Shown: positions 9,801-17,637 of the stretch, one piece after another
How the letters are laid out: the number at the start of each line of letters is the position of its first letter
Position numbering within the stretch: position 1 is the stretch's first letter
The notes under the pieces: generated by a model
What the model was told of the DNA's origin: nothing
What the model saw: only the letters and a program-made list of their open reading frames with translations
The model's database searches: none
NCBI RefSeq assembly: GCF_041380235.1
Contig: NZ_JBGIYY010000004.1
Location: 237,918-301,917, forward strand
Reading direction: 5' to 3'
Length of the DNA: 64,000 bases
Origin: Glaciecola sp041380235
GTDB lineage: Bacteria > Pseudomonadota > Gammaproteobacteria > Enterobacterales > Alteromonadaceae
Program-made: the position numbers and the translations under genes

Positions 9801-10225
9801 GGCATTAGTTCAAAACTTACTTGACGAGGTGTGCCGCCAATACTCGGCATAACATATACCGATGGGACGCTGGCATAGTCGCTTACAAACGCAAGAGAGT
9901 TGCCGTCAGGTGAAATATGAGGCTGACTTTCAACATTAATATGAGAGCTAAGACGCACTGCCATTTGTTCGTTATCAGTGCTGACATCCGCAATCCACAG
10001 ATCTCCCTGACTCGCAAAGACCAGTGTATTGTCATGCAATGTTGGCTCAGTAAAGTAAGCAGTATTGGCTTGTGCCAACGCATCAGCACTCGAGAACAAT
10101 GCCACAAATGCTAATAAACTGGCAAGTTTGCGCTTTGCAGACCCGCGTTTAAGTGAATCAAGGAAACGCAAACCAATTTTATCACCCAGGCTTTTAAGAC
10201 AATAGCTTCGCAACGCTAAATTCAT
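6878..10225 (-). CDS. Exported tricorn-like S41 protease
   Basis: 1115 aa. Order of parts: a positively charged N-terminus and hydrophobic signal (KRKLASLLAFVALFSSADALAQA, residues about 31-53); a long WD/beta-propeller-like region with TolB-type repeats (QPHISPDGNSLAFVS, LVFSPDSQFLSFAYQ, PTFSSNSQWLYFLSD); a helical C1 region; a PDZ domain (MPGVNAQNGDIITAINGKSI); and a C-terminal S41 peptidase domain with IIDVRRNRGG and YSDGETFTAG, where the Ser is the expected nucleophile. Tricorn proteins cut peptides into very short products. The signal suggests a periplasmic enzyme here. The true start could be internal, nearer the signal peptide. First gene of a two-gene operon. Confidence 0.85.
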   Translation of the reverse strand: MNLALRSYCLKSLGDKIGLRFLDSLKRGSAKRKLASLLAFVALFSSADALAQANTAYFTEPTLHDNTLVFASQGDLWIADVSTDNEQMAVRLSSHINVESQPHISPDGNSLAFVSDYASVPSVYVMPSIGGTPRQVSFELMPSKLLGWVDNTTLLYSTMSATGMHNSYELKTLNLSDLNTSTLPLSDAVQGTISEDGSTVFFIQFGLQISSDNANQYRGGASGELWSYDLASKREARHLSVTHSGSVSYPMLYQDRLFFVSNQSGLDNIWSMNKNGDDFRQHTNFTDWAVRSPSVSNNSIVFQHGADLKQLHLATDEVSTYSILLQSDNTLLRTHYINNPLEYLENISIGHNGKKVVLTARGRIAVAHTDTTRLMNITTDPTSRSRHGILSKDGKHIYAISDVSGEYEIWQFDGRGKDTPKQLTDDGSILRTGLWLSPSGELLAHTDKSGKVFLLDLSSGKNRLIMDAKAQNSITDLVFSPDSQFLSFAYQARTSERAQIYLRDIKSGKNKLLTSTKYHAYSPTFSSNSQWLYFLSDRSFTPTPGSPWGDRNMGQMLDKRGQIFAISLGTNSSFPFAAPNELDTPIADDADENDTPAKIDFENIETRLWQVDAPSGNYQNLIATESHLFLLERDDSRSSDLKAIEFGFGNKLKNVTGGVNNIAISGDGKQLLVQKGTDENAKLFVIPASASFPDDTDDVSVKLTNWSLAITPEDEWQQIFKDAWLMHRDSLFDANMRGIDWQASKQKYMPLLSRVSARHELNDIFEQMMGELNALHSQVRGGDISNDMNAPAPASLGAAYLDDKNGVKIARIYQFDREQLSQAPPLAMPGVNAQNGDIITAINGKSIKNTAELHSALLNSAGAQVLLDLKRGRKSHQTIVVPASYQTEARYRYQDWVITNLNKVIQINSDIGYLHLYAMGANDIASFAREFYAQYEKPGLIIDVRRNRGGNIDSVIIEKLMRRAWSFWQSTDGGKSTNMQQAFRGHLVVLADQFTYSDGETFTAGIRALDLGTVIGKQTAGAGVWLSGGNRVVDGGIARVAEFPVYAMDGRWITEGRGISPDIEVTNLPSATFNGEDAQLMAAIEYLQNKLVSEPVNDYKALPFPSVETPAHDIK

Positions 10226-10344
10226 AGTAGTGAAATTCTCATAAGTTATGAAACAGTGCGCAGGATAGCGAGTAAGCCCGATACAGTCAAAATAACTAGT
10301 AAAAACTGATAATTTAAGGATGTCGCTCGCAATAAAAATACGCT

Positions 10345-10785
10345 TAAGCTAAGGTTGTAGGCACTGATAGGCTCATCGAGGTATCGTTGAGTGAACATAT
10401 GTATGAAGCCATTCCTCGCAAAGTAAAAGGCATTGCCGACAGTATGAATACGGTTGCTGAACTGACTTTACCGTTGGACTATAACTACCCGATTACGTTT
10501 AACGATCACGACTTAATGGATCAAATGTTACCTACTTTAGTGCGCACTGCGGGTAGTGACAATGTGATAAATAGTAAGCCAGTGACCGGTGCCGAGGACT
10601 TTTCTTTCTTTCAAAAAGAAGTGCCCGGTGTATATTTGTGGGTGGGCGGTAAGCCTCTCGATGTGGCTGAAGAGGATGCTCCAGCGCATCATACACCTGA
10701 GTTTTTTGTGGACGACAGCGGTATGAAACTTGGCGTCAAACTACTCACGAACATGACTATCGATTATTTAAATAAGGGTCAATAG
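10345..10785 (+). pseudogene. C-terminal remnant of an M20 family amidohydrolase/peptidase
   Basis: An open frame after the TAA at 10345-10347 encodes only the last third of an M20 (AbgB/hippurate-hydrolase type) enzyme. The stretch VVGTDRLIEV before the first possible start resembles the GTIRTF strand of the lid domain, then comes VTGAEDFSFFQKEVPGVYLWVGG and the terminal metal-ligand motif APAHHTPEFF. The catalytic N-terminal half (about 270 residues with the first Zn ligands) is missing, and 120 bases upstream show no trace of it. It is followed by a good terminator, as a complete gene would be. I infer a deletion remnant; an active protein is very unlikely. Confidence 0.8.
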
Positions 10786-10823
10786 CAATTAAATAAACTG
10801 AAACTAGCAGCAATATGTGAATG

Positions 10824-10851
10824 AAAAAGAGTGACAGTTGTCGCTCTTTTT
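10824..10851. terminator. Bidirectional terminator hairpin
   Basis: AAAAAGAGTGAC (10824-10835), loop AGTT, GTCGCTCTTTTT (10840-10851): a nearly perfect 12-bp stem with an A-run before and a T-run after. It ends the M20 remnant transcript and insulates purE. Confidence 0.88.
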
Positions 10852-10958
10852 GTTTGTTTTGCCTATAATGTCGAGTTTTCACCACGTGATTGCAGAAACA
10901 AGGCGATACAACCGTATATGTATTGTTCTCTCACGTACTATCTTCAAAAGGATACTTC

Positions 10959-11447
10959 ATGGCTCAAGTGGCAATAGTAATGGGTTCTAAGTCTGATTGG
11001 CCTACCATGCAGCAGGCAGCAAAAATGTTGCAAAATTTAGGCGTCTCTTTTGAAGCCAAAGTTGTCTCTGCTCACCGCACGCCTGCGTTGCTGACTGAGT
11101 TTTCTGAAACCGCTGCCGAAAAAGGCTTTCAGGTAATTATTGCAGGTGCCGGCGGTGCCGCGCATCTACCTGGCATGATTGCGGCCCACACCCACTTACC
11201 GGTGTTCGGTTGCCCAGTGCGTTCAAGTCAATTGAGCGGTTTAGATTCATTACTGTCAATCGTACAAATGCCTAAAGGCGTAGCAGTAGGCACGCTTGCG
11301 ATAGGTGAAGCTGGAGCGGCAAATGCAGGTCTGTTAGCGGCACAGGTTATTGCTTTGACAGACACGCGCGTGCGCGAAAACGTGATTGCCTTCAGACAGA
11401 AACAAACCGATACGGTAATCGCAAATCAAAGCTTGGAGCTTGAATGA
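10959..11447 (+). CDS. purE: N5-carboxyaminoimidazole ribonucleotide mutase PurE
   Basis: 162 aa, the normal length for class I PurE. It moves the carboxylate of N5-CAIR to give CAIR in purine synthesis. Signature AIVMGSKSDWPTM at the N-terminus, VVSAHRTP, and the Gly/Ala-rich IIAGAGGAAHLPGMIAAHT. The ATG at 10959, with AAAAGGA upstream, starts directly at the conserved MAQVAIVMGS; the open frame reaches further 5' without homology. Its stop overlaps the purK start (ATGA), giving translational coupling. Confidence 0.97.
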   Translation: MAQVAIVMGSKSDWPTMQQAAKMLQNLGVSFEAKVVSAHRTPALLTEFSETAAEKGFQVIIAGAGGAAHLPGMIAAHTHLPVFGCPVRSSQLSGLDSLLSIVQMPKGVAVGTLAIGEAGAANAGLLAAQVIALTDTRVRENVIAFRQKQTDTVIANQSLELE

Positions 11448-12589
11448 AAGTACTCGTCTTTGGAGCAGGCCAGCTCGCACAAATGATGTATTTGGCCGCT
11501 GCACCATTAGGTGTTGACGTATATGCGGTGGATGTGAATTCACGCGAAGTTGTCAACCCAATGACCAAAGAAAAGCTGGATATGACGATTGAATACGCTG
11601 TGTCAGATGTACATGTAGTGACAGCTGAGTTTGAGCATGTGCCTGAAGATTTACTAAATTTGGCTGAAAAAACCGGTAAATTGTTTCCTAATATGAGATC
11701 GATTTTAACGGGTGCAGATCGCATTCGCGAAAAACAAATTTTAGACAGCAATCATATAGCCAACTGCCCACACAGTATTGTTTCTCAGATTTCCCAGTTA
11801 GACGACGTGCTCAATGCTTTAGGAGATAAACTCATATTTAAAGCAAGCCGTGACGGATACGATGGTTACGGACAGTGGCGACTCTCGCATCGCGATGAGC
11901 TCGAACAACTCAAACATGCTTTTGCCAGTTTAGATTTAGTGAAAGTGCCGCTGGTTGCCGAAAAAATGATAGCCTTTGACCGTGAAATTTCAGTGATCGG
12001 TGCGCGCAGTGCACACGGCAAAATCGCGTGTTTCAATATCGCTGAAAACTTGCATCACGAGGGGCAACTGCATGTATCTATTGCCCCAGCAACAAATCTT
12101 GAGGCTAAGGTACATCAGCAGGCAATAGATATTTTTCAGAGTATTTCAGGCGCGTTAAACTATGTGGGAGTGCTAGCAGTCGAGTTATTTCAAACCAAAG
12201 ACTCGATCATGGTTAATGAAATAGCACCAAGAGTGCATAACTCCGGACACTGGACGCAGCATGGTGCAGATACCTGCCAGTTCGAGCAACATATTCGAGC
12301 AATATTGGGCTTTCCACTCGGAGATACCACGAGCAATAGTGTCACTGCGATGATTAATATCATTGGCTGCACCAGTTTTTCGCGAGATTTAATCAGTATC
12401 CCAGGTTGTCATTTACATTGGTATGGCAAAAAATTAAGACCAAAGCGTAAAATGGGTCATATCAACGTGGTTGCATCGAGTTACCTTGAATTGGGTAATA
12501 AGCTATTGCAGTTATTGCAGTATTTACCTGAGGAATACTTCCCATTGCTAAAACAGGAGGCATTGCGCTTAATTGAAGTTGATGCTTGA
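11444..12589 (+). CDS. purK: N5-carboxyaminoimidazole ribonucleotide synthase PurK
   Basis: 381 aa ATP-grasp enzyme that uses ATP and bicarbonate to form N5-CAIR, the substrate of PurE. N-terminal nucleotide-fold VLVFGAGQLAQMMYLAAAPLG, ATP-grasp parts FKASRDGYDGYGQW and EKMIAFDREISVI, and the metal/catalytic segment VNEIAPRVHNSGHWT are clear. Overlaps purE by 4 bases. The 3' end also carries the -35 element of the following tRNA gene. Confidence 0.97.
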   Translation: MKVLVFGAGQLAQMMYLAAAPLGVDVYAVDVNSREVVNPMTKEKLDMTIEYAVSDVHVVTAEFEHVPEDLLNLAEKTGKLFPNMRSILTGADRIREKQILDSNHIANCPHSIVSQISQLDDVLNALGDKLIFKASRDGYDGYGQWRLSHRDELEQLKHAFASLDLVKVPLVAEKMIAFDREISVIGARSAHGKIACFNIAENLHHEGQLHVSIAPATNLEAKVHQQAIDIFQSISGALNYVGVLAVELFQTKDSIMVNEIAPRVHNSGHWTQHGADTCQFEQHIRAILGFPLGDTTSNSVTAMINIIGCTSFSRDLISIPGCHLHWYGKKLRPKRKMGHINVVASSYLELGNKLLQLLQYLPEEYFPLLKQEALRLIEVDA

Positions 12590-12613
12590 CATCCGCTCAT
12601 AAATTCATAAACT
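12586..12613 (+). promoter_or_regulatory. Promoter of the tRNA-Thr gene
   Basis: A perfect -35 TTGACA (12586-12591) overlaps the purK stop codon. After a 16-bp spacer comes TAAACT (12608-12613) as a -10, followed by the GC-rich discriminator TCGCCGC typical of growth-rate-controlled stable RNA promoters. Predicted transcription start is about 20 bases before the tRNA. Confidence 0.6.
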
Positions 12614-12642
12614 TCGCCGCTCAAAAAGGTTTTAAAAAGTGT

Positions 12643-12718
<76 letters not shown>

Positions 12719-12989
12719 TTTTAAACTTCCAGCATGAGATTACATTTGCGCTTCGTTTTGATCCAGCTCGAACAGGTGCCTACTGATAAATCAGTAGTGT
12801 TTATTGTCAGCAGTTCGATTCCGGTAGTCGGCACCATTTTAAACTTCCAGCATGAGATTACATTTGCGCTTCGTTTTGATCCAGCTCGAACAGGTGCCTA
12901 CTGATAAATCAGTAGTGTTTATTGTCAGCAGTTCGATTCCGGTAGTCGGCACCATTTTAAACTTCCAACCTAAGATTACATTTGCGCTT
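12719..12989 (+). repeat. Two identical 118-bp tandem repeats carrying the tRNA-Thr 3' end, plus a partial third
   Basis: Copies at 12719-12836 and 12837-12954 are identical as read; a diverged 35-bp start of a third follows at 12955-12989 (three mismatches). Each copy ends with the same 26 bases that end the tRNA (T-arm and 3' acceptor strand with CCA, 12693-12718), so CCA occurs at 12718, 12836 and 12954, exactly 118 apart. Each also holds a 7-bp hairpin CTACTGA-TAAA-TCAGTAG that reuses the tRNA anticodon-arm sequence TCAGTAG. The arrangement matches in principle the repeats after E. coli tyrT that give rtT RNA. The 5' half of the tRNA is absent, so the copies are not tRNA genes. Confidence 0.93.
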
Positions 12990-13072
12990 TTTATTAAGTA
13001 CAAATAACACCAAATACTTTAAAGGGACTTAGTAGTATAATTAGGCTTTGTATCTTACTTTAAGTCTATTGT

Positions 13073-13543
13073 ATGTCCTCACATCACTGGTTTGAGTTGA
13101 AAATCCCCCCTGTTATTGTATTTATAGCAGCGTTATTTGCTGTTTGGTTAAGCGATAAAATGTTTCCAATGTCAGGCTTACTTTCTGGAATGAACGTATA
13201 TATCGCGTTAGTTTTTATCATCTTAGGTTTGTTCAGCGGAGTTGCGGGTCTTGTTTCTTTCAAGCTAGCCAAGACCACAGTCAATCCATTGAAACTTGAC
13301 AAAGCTTCTGCACTGGTTGATTCGGGCATGTATCGATTCAGCCGCAATCCTATGTATTTGGGTATGCTGTTTATTATTCTTGGGCTAATAGTAAGACTCG
13401 AGCAACCCTATTCTTTAGTTTGGGCAGTATTATTCATTGCGTTCATGACCAAGTTCCAGATACTCCCAGAAGAACGTGCTTTATCTTTAATTTTTGGTGA
13501 GAGCTACTCACACTATAAGCGGCGTGTCCGTCGTTGGCTCTGA
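13073..13543 (+). CDS. Isoprenylcysteine carboxyl methyltransferase (ICMT)-like membrane methyltransferase
   Basis: 156 aa with about four transmembrane segments (VIVFIAALFAVWL, YIALVFIILGLFSGVAGLV, YLGMLFIILGLIV, LVWAVLFIAFMT). The signature YRFSRNPMYLG and the C-terminal LPEERALSLIFGESYSHYKRRVRRWL mark the SAM-dependent ICMT/PEMT fold family. Bacterial members methylate unknown small or lipid substrates, so the substrate is not known here. Starts at ATG 13073 and stands alone between the tRNA repeats and the copper gene. A TATAAT at 13036-13041 could be its -10. Confidence 0.8.
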   Translation: MSSHHWFELKIPPVIVFIAALFAVWLSDKMFPMSGLLSGMNVYIALVFIILGLFSGVAGLVSFKLAKTTVNPLKLDKASALVDSGMYRFSRNPMYLGMLFIILGLIVRLEQPYSLVWAVLFIAFMTKFQILPEERALSLIFGESYSHYKRRVRRWL

Positions 13544-13771
13544 GCAATTTAGCGGCACCCTACAGTAGTAATAAAGTAAACTTTTTATCGCTTTTGGTAT
13601 CCAAAAGCTTGCAAAGTAAAAAGAGTAGTCAAAATTAAGCCATTGTTTGTTTAAATTCGTAATCATAGGCCTCATATACTAACTATAAGGCAATAAACCT
13701 TGTAGCTGTGTAGCGCTAGCGTTATTTTTACGTTCCTATCAATAATAAATTAAAATTACGGCAGTATATTT

Positions 13772-14242
13772 ATGAAACATACCTTACTAATCAGTTTCTT
13801 CTTGTTGTTTTCAAGCTATAGCCTAGCTCATAACCATGCTGAAAAGTCCATGGCTGAGAATATTGTAATTGAGGCCGCATGGGCCCGAGAAACCTTCAAA
13901 ATGGCTAAAACGGGTGCCGCTTATATCACACTGAGCAATCCTACTGAAAATGATATTACCTTGGTCTCTGCAAGCGCAGACGAAAGTGTTGCTGGCATGG
14001 TCGAAATGCATAATACCGTGGTAGTCGATAATATGATGCGGATGCAAGAGTTAGAAGATGGGCTAATAATCAAAGCAGGTGAAACGATAACCTTTCAGCC
14101 AGGCGGCATGCACTTTATGATTATGGGCTTGACCGGCCCATTACTGGGCAACAGTTCCTTCGAACTCGAGCTAGCTTTCGCCGATGACTCGGTTAAATCA
14201 ACCACGGTAAATGTTCGAGATATGCGAACCGCAGTAGAGTAA
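13772..14242 (+). CDS. Periplasmic copper chaperone PCu(A)C
   Basis: 156 aa. Signal peptide MKHTLLISFFLLFSSYSLAHNHA, then a DUF461/PCuAC cupredoxin-like domain. The Cu(I)-binding motif H-M-x10-M-x21-H-x-M is recognisable in EMHNTVVVDNMMRMQ and GGMHFMIM. Such proteins deliver copper to the CuA site of cytochrome c oxidase. The histidines AHNHAEK just after the signal peptide may add metal binding. The gene stands 48 bases before dps on the same strand, so a shared transcript in metal/oxidative stress is possible. Confidence 0.9.
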   Translation: MKHTLLISFFLLFSSYSLAHNHAEKSMAENIVIEAAWARETFKMAKTGAAYITLSNPTENDITLVSASADESVAGMVEMHNTVVVDNMMRMQELEDGLIIKAGETITFQPGGMHFMIMGLTGPLLGNSSFELELAFADDSVKSTTVNVRDMRTAVE

Positions 14243-14289
14243 CAAAAATATACTTTTAACTAGAATAAAAACCAATACCGGAGACCAGC

Positions 14290-14772
14290 ATGTCTAAAAT
14301 AGATATTGGCATCAACGAGACCGATCGTTATGCAATTGCAGAAGGCCTAAAACGTTTACTGGCAGATTCTTATACACTATACCTTCAAACCCACAACTTT
14401 CATTGGAACGTTACAGGTCCGCAGTTTAGAGAGTTACATTTAATGTTTGAAGAACACTACACCGAACTCGCTATTGCGGTAGATGATGTTGCTGAGCGTA
14501 TCCGTACACTAGACGTTGCGGCGCCAGGCACTTACAAAGCCTTTGCCGAGCTCAGCAGCATTCGCGAGGTAGACGGGGTGCCGAGCGCAACCGAAATGGT
14601 AACCCTATTAACACAAGGCCATGAAGCAGTCGTTAAAACCTGTAGAGACGCCTTAAAACTCGCTCAAAATGCAAACGATGAGTCTACTTCGGCATTGGTC
14701 AGTGATCGTATGCGTGTGCATGAAAAAACAGCTTGGATGCTTCGTGCAACACAAGCTCCAAAGGGCAACTAA
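14290..14772 (+). CDS. dps: Dps family ferritin-like DNA/iron protection protein
   Basis: 160 aa four-helix ferritin-like protein that forms dodecamers and oxidises Fe(II) with peroxide. The inter-subunit ferroxidase site is visible in YLQTHNFHWNVTGPQF and the following HLMFEEHYTELAIAVDDVAERI (His and Asp/Glu ligands). The N-terminus is short and not Lys-rich, so DNA binding like that of E. coli Dps is uncertain. A GGAG site precedes ATG 14290. Only 3 bases separate it from the PQQ-type dehydrogenase gene, so the two are co-transcribed. Confidence 0.92.
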   Translation: MSKIDIGINETDRYAIAEGLKRLLADSYTLYLQTHNFHWNVTGPQFRELHLMFEEHYTELAIAVDDVAERIRTLDVAAPGTYKAFAELSSIREVDGVPSATEMVTLLTQGHEAVVKTCRDALKLAQNANDESTSALVSDRMRVHEKTAWMLRATQAPKGN

Positions 14773-14775
14773 GCT

Positions 14776-15870
14776 ATGAAAAAATATTTGTTCTCAGCCC
14801 TAGCAAGCGGATTGATTCTTAGTGCTCAGAGTGCGAGCGCGGTTGAATTTGAAGTGACAGAATTGACTAATGGGTTAAAGCACCCGTGGGGTATCGCTTT
14901 TCTGCCTGACGGTAGTGCACTGATTACAGAACGCACTGGTGGTTTACGGCACATGAAACCTGACGGCGTGCTCTCGGAGCCAATTTCAGGCTTACCCGAA
15001 GCGGTTACCAAAGGGCAGGGAGGAATGCTAGGTTTAGCGGTGCATCCTAATTTCGCTGAGACCAATGAGGTATACGTTTGCCTATCGGTGGCAGGAGAGG
15101 GCGGGCAGTCGAGTGAAGTGCATAAAGGTACGTTAGAAGGTGGCCAATTAACCAATGTTAGCCGCGTGTTTCAGGCACTCCCAAAAGTTGACTCGGCCTT
15201 TCATTTTGGCTGCAGAGTTACCTTTGATAAAAAGGGTGACGTGTTTATTTCATTAGGCGACCGGGGTTCATTTAAAGAACGCTCGCAAGAAACAGATGCA
15301 CATTTTGGTAAAGTCGTCAGAGTGACTCAAGATGGGCAAGCAGTTGCTGACAATCCTTTCATAAACGGTCCTGCACCAGAGATTTATAGCTATGGTCATC
15401 GCAATGTTCAAGGAATGACAATGCATCCGGAAACGGGTGAGATATGGACACATGAGCATGGCCCTAAGGGAGGTGATGAAATCAACATTCTAAGTAAGGG
15501 TGACAATTACGGTTGGCCGTCAATTACCTATGGGGTGAATTATAATGGCTCAATTATTACCGACGAGACTGAAATGGACGGAATGCGTCAGCCGTTAATT
15601 TATTGGGATCCTTCAATTGCACCTAGTGGTATGACTTTTTATAACGGTGATGCGTTTGAGCAATGGCAGGGTGACCTATTTATCGGCTCACTGAAATTCA
15701 GGTATCTCAAACACCTAGAAATGGATGGTGATAAGGTTGTCTCACAACGTAATTTGTTAGAAGATCTTGATTACAGGATCCGAGATGTAGTACAAGGTCC
15801 AGATGGTAATCTTTATGTGATAACTGATGCCGCCAATGGCAAAGTTTTAAAGATACACCCCACGAAATAA
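14776..15870 (+). CDS. PQQ-dependent aldose sugar dehydrogenase (YliI/sGDH family)
   Basis: 364 aa with a cleavable signal peptide (LFSALASGLILSAQSASA). Six-bladed soluble glucose dehydrogenase propeller: LKHPWGIAFLPDGSALITER, GQGGMLGLAVHPNF, HFGCRVTFDKKGDVFISLGDRG, YSYGHRNVQGMTMHP and WTHEHGPKGGDEINIL are hallmarks of this family. The His in HFG, the Arg in GHRN and the EHGPKGGDE segment line the PQQ/sugar site. It would oxidise aldoses in the periplasm and feed electrons to the chain. No PQQ synthesis genes lie in this window. Ends at a strong terminator. Confidence 0.92.
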   Translation: MKKYLFSALASGLILSAQSASAVEFEVTELTNGLKHPWGIAFLPDGSALITERTGGLRHMKPDGVLSEPISGLPEAVTKGQGGMLGLAVHPNFAETNEVYVCLSVAGEGGQSSEVHKGTLEGGQLTNVSRVFQALPKVDSAFHFGCRVTFDKKGDVFISLGDRGSFKERSQETDAHFGKVVRVTQDGQAVADNPFINGPAPEIYSYGHRNVQGMTMHPETGEIWTHEHGPKGGDEINILSKGDNYGWPSITYGVNYNGSIITDETEMDGMRQPLIYWDPSIAPSGMTFYNGDAFEQWQGDLFIGSLKFRYLKHLEMDGDKVVSQRNLLEDLDYRIRDVVQGPDGNLYVITDAANGKVLKIHPTK

Positions 15871-15890
15871 ACGACAGTTTTGTCTTCATT

Positions 15891-15930
15891 AAAAAGGTTT
15901 ACGGTGTGTTGCTCGTAAACCTTTTTATTT
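15891..15930. terminator. Bidirectional terminator
   Basis: AAAAAGGTTTACG (15891-15903) pairs perfectly with CGTAAACCTTTTT (15914-15926) around a 10-base loop. With an A-run and a T-run on either side it serves the dehydrogenase on the plus strand and the Mpo1-like gene on the minus strand. Confidence 0.92.
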
Positions 15931-15988
15931 TCCAAAGGATTCGATTTGTTGACGCATAAGTGATGCGTGTTTCACATGTATACCACGA

Positions 15989-16297
15989 TTATTTCAGAGA
16001 AACCTTTCCAATCAAGATATCCTTAAACATGACCCAATCCCCTAGAAAGCTATAAAACGGATGTTTAAACGTAGCCGGTTTGTTGTGCTCATAAAAAAAA
16101 TGTCCGACCCAGGCAAAGCCATAGCCAATAAGTGGAACAAACCAAAGCAGCGTGTACATTCTTGTTGTTATCACAGCAGCGATAAGCGCTAATACACAGC
16201 ATGACCCTATAAAATGCAGGAGTCTGCAGGTCGCGTTAGCATGCTCCGCTAAGTAGTAGGGATAAAACTCTGAAAATGAATTAAACGGTTTGCTCAT
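15989..16297 (-). CDS. Mpo1-like (DUF962) membrane protein
   Basis: 102 aa with the DUF962/Mpo1 pattern: FSEFYPYYLAEHANATCRLLHFIGS, then transmembrane helices, then GYGFAWVGHFFYEHNKPATFKHPFYSFLGDWVMF. Yeast Mpo1 is an Fe(II)-dependent dioxygenase acting on 2-hydroxy fatty acids; the conserved His residues (AEHANxxxRxxHF, GHFxxEHNKPATF) are its likely metal ligands. The bacterial role is not established. Single gene ending at the bidirectional terminator. Confidence 0.85.
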   Translation of the reverse strand: MSKPFNSFSEFYPYYLAEHANATCRLLHFIGSCCVLALIAAVITTRMYTLLWFVPLIGYGFAWVGHFFYEHNKPATFKHPFYSFLGDWVMFKDILIGKVSLK

Positions 16298-16429
16298 ATA
16301 TCAACGGCTCTCAGCTTTGACCAGATGTGTCATAATTATCACGCACTTTTGCACCAAGTTAAATACTAAATATGGTTGCAAAAGTGATTATCATCACCAT
16401 AATCATCCGTAAGCTAGCAAATTATATGG

Positions 16430-17293
16430 ATGCATATGTTACAACAACACTCTTTGGCAATTGCCCTCAATATCGAGAATTTTAAACAGGTTATTGTTGA
16501 AGGCAGTCAACAAAAATTGGTGATCACCTATTTTTGGGCACCTTGGAATGAAGCCTCGGTACAAATGCTTAACACCCTTGAAGCGGTGACGGCACAACAT
16601 CCAGAGGCTTTAGTACTTGCAACGGTAAATTGCGACGAGCAGCCTGAAATTGTGCAGCAGTTTGGTGTGAAGGATTTACCCACGACGATGTTAATCAAAA
16701 ATGGACAGCCGGTGGATGGTTTTGCTGGCGCGCAAACGCTAGAGCAACTTCAACAAACATTTTCCCAGCATCTTCCTAGCCCAGAACAAGCGATGTTAGA
16801 GCAAGCCGTTACTGCTGGTCAATCAGGAGATATGCAGCAGGCTTTTACACTAGCCAAACAAGCTTTTGATATTAACCCTGAGAATATAGAAAGCCGTTTT
16901 TTACTGTCAGACTTTGCTATCGAAACTGGACAGTTAGAGACAGCGAAGGCGCTTATGTCTAAAGTTAGATTGGCCGACCAAGACGCTCGCTACCAATCAA
17001 TTATGGGCAAGATTGAACTGGCAGAAAAAGCCGCAGAGTCTCCAGAGCTATTGGCCTTGCAAGAAGAATTGACTAAAAACCCTGATGATTTTGATTTAAA
17101 AATAAAAGTGGCTATTCAACTGCAGCAAGCACACAAAACAGAGCAGGCACTCGAACTATTATTTGAAGTATTGCATCAAGATTTAAACTTTAGTGACGCA
17201 AAAAAAAACACGCTCGATATGATCAATGCGCTACCAGACGGTGAGCCTTTAAAATCTAAATCTCGTCGTAAAATATACAGTTTGTTGTACTAA
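16430..17293 (+). CDS. cnoX: CnoX/YbbN-like thioredoxin-TPR co-chaperone
   Basis: 287 aa. N-terminal thioredoxin fold (ITYFWAPWNEASVQMLNTLE, KDLPTTMLIKNGQPVDGF) followed by TPR helices (QAVTAGQSGDMQQAFTLAKQAFDINPEN and further units). This is the architecture of YbbN/CnoX, which holds unfolded proteins and hands them to GroEL and DnaK. The CxxC site is replaced by NEAS, so it cannot be a disulfide reductase; a Cys in TVNCDEQ remains, in the place where E. coli CnoX has its functional Cys. ATG 16430 and ATG 16436 are both possible starts. Followed after 22 bases by the DUF2065 gene. Confidence 0.88.
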   Translation: MHMLQQHSLAIALNIENFKQVIVEGSQQKLVITYFWAPWNEASVQMLNTLEAVTAQHPEALVLATVNCDEQPEIVQQFGVKDLPTTMLIKNGQPVDGFAGAQTLEQLQQTFSQHLPSPEQAMLEQAVTAGQSGDMQQAFTLAKQAFDINPENIESRFLLSDFAIETGQLETAKALMSKVRLADQDARYQSIMGKIELAEKAAESPELLALQEELTKNPDDFDLKIKVAIQLQQAHKTEQALELLFEVLHQDLNFSDAKKNTLDMINALPDGEPLKSKSRRKIYSLLY

Positions 17294-17315
17294 GTATTAG
17301 TCGCGTAAAGTAACT

Positions 17316-17501
17316 ATGGATGCTTTTCTAATAGCAATTTGTTTGCTGATGATTATCGAAGGTTTAGGGCCGCTGCTGTTGCCTAACAAATGGCGAGTAC
17401 TTTTGCGTGAAATCAGTGAGCAACCTAGTCAAACACTGCGGCGTATTGGCGCGGTATTGATAGTTGCAGGTGTGCTAGGACTTTATTTTATAACGGTTTA
17501 A
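17316..17501 (+). CDS. DUF2065 (YjeT-like) small inner-membrane protein
   Basis: 61 aa with two hydrophobic helices (FLIAICLLMIIEGLGPLLL and IGAVLIVAGVLGLYFI) around the conserved LPNKWRVLLREISEQPSQTLRRIG. This is the YjeT family. In E. coli yjeT lies between hflC and purA; here it also precedes purA, but hflK/hflC are not in front of it. Function unknown. Confidence 0.85.
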   Translation: MDAFLIAICLLMIIEGLGPLLLPNKWRVLLREISEQPSQTLRRIGAVLIVAGVLGLYFITV

Positions 17502-17637
17502 AGACCTGCCTGCCGGCTTCATGTTTTATGGTGATAATGCACATTCGATATTTCTATCAAATTAAACGATATTTACTATCAACATGTTTGCTTAAATTTG
17601 CTAGAATCTGCGCCTAATTAATCAACTATTTAATTCC

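Noticed and set aside
12719..12954. The two 118-bp units as additional tRNA-Thr genes
   Set aside because: They lack the 5' acceptor strand and the D-arm, and the sequence where the anticodon arm should be does not give a proper loop. Only the 3' end of the tRNA is present.
13590..13608. Hairpin GCTTTTGG-TAT-CCAAAAGC as a terminator after the ICMT-like gene
   Set aside because: AT-rich stem with no T-run on the plus strand; too weak to call.
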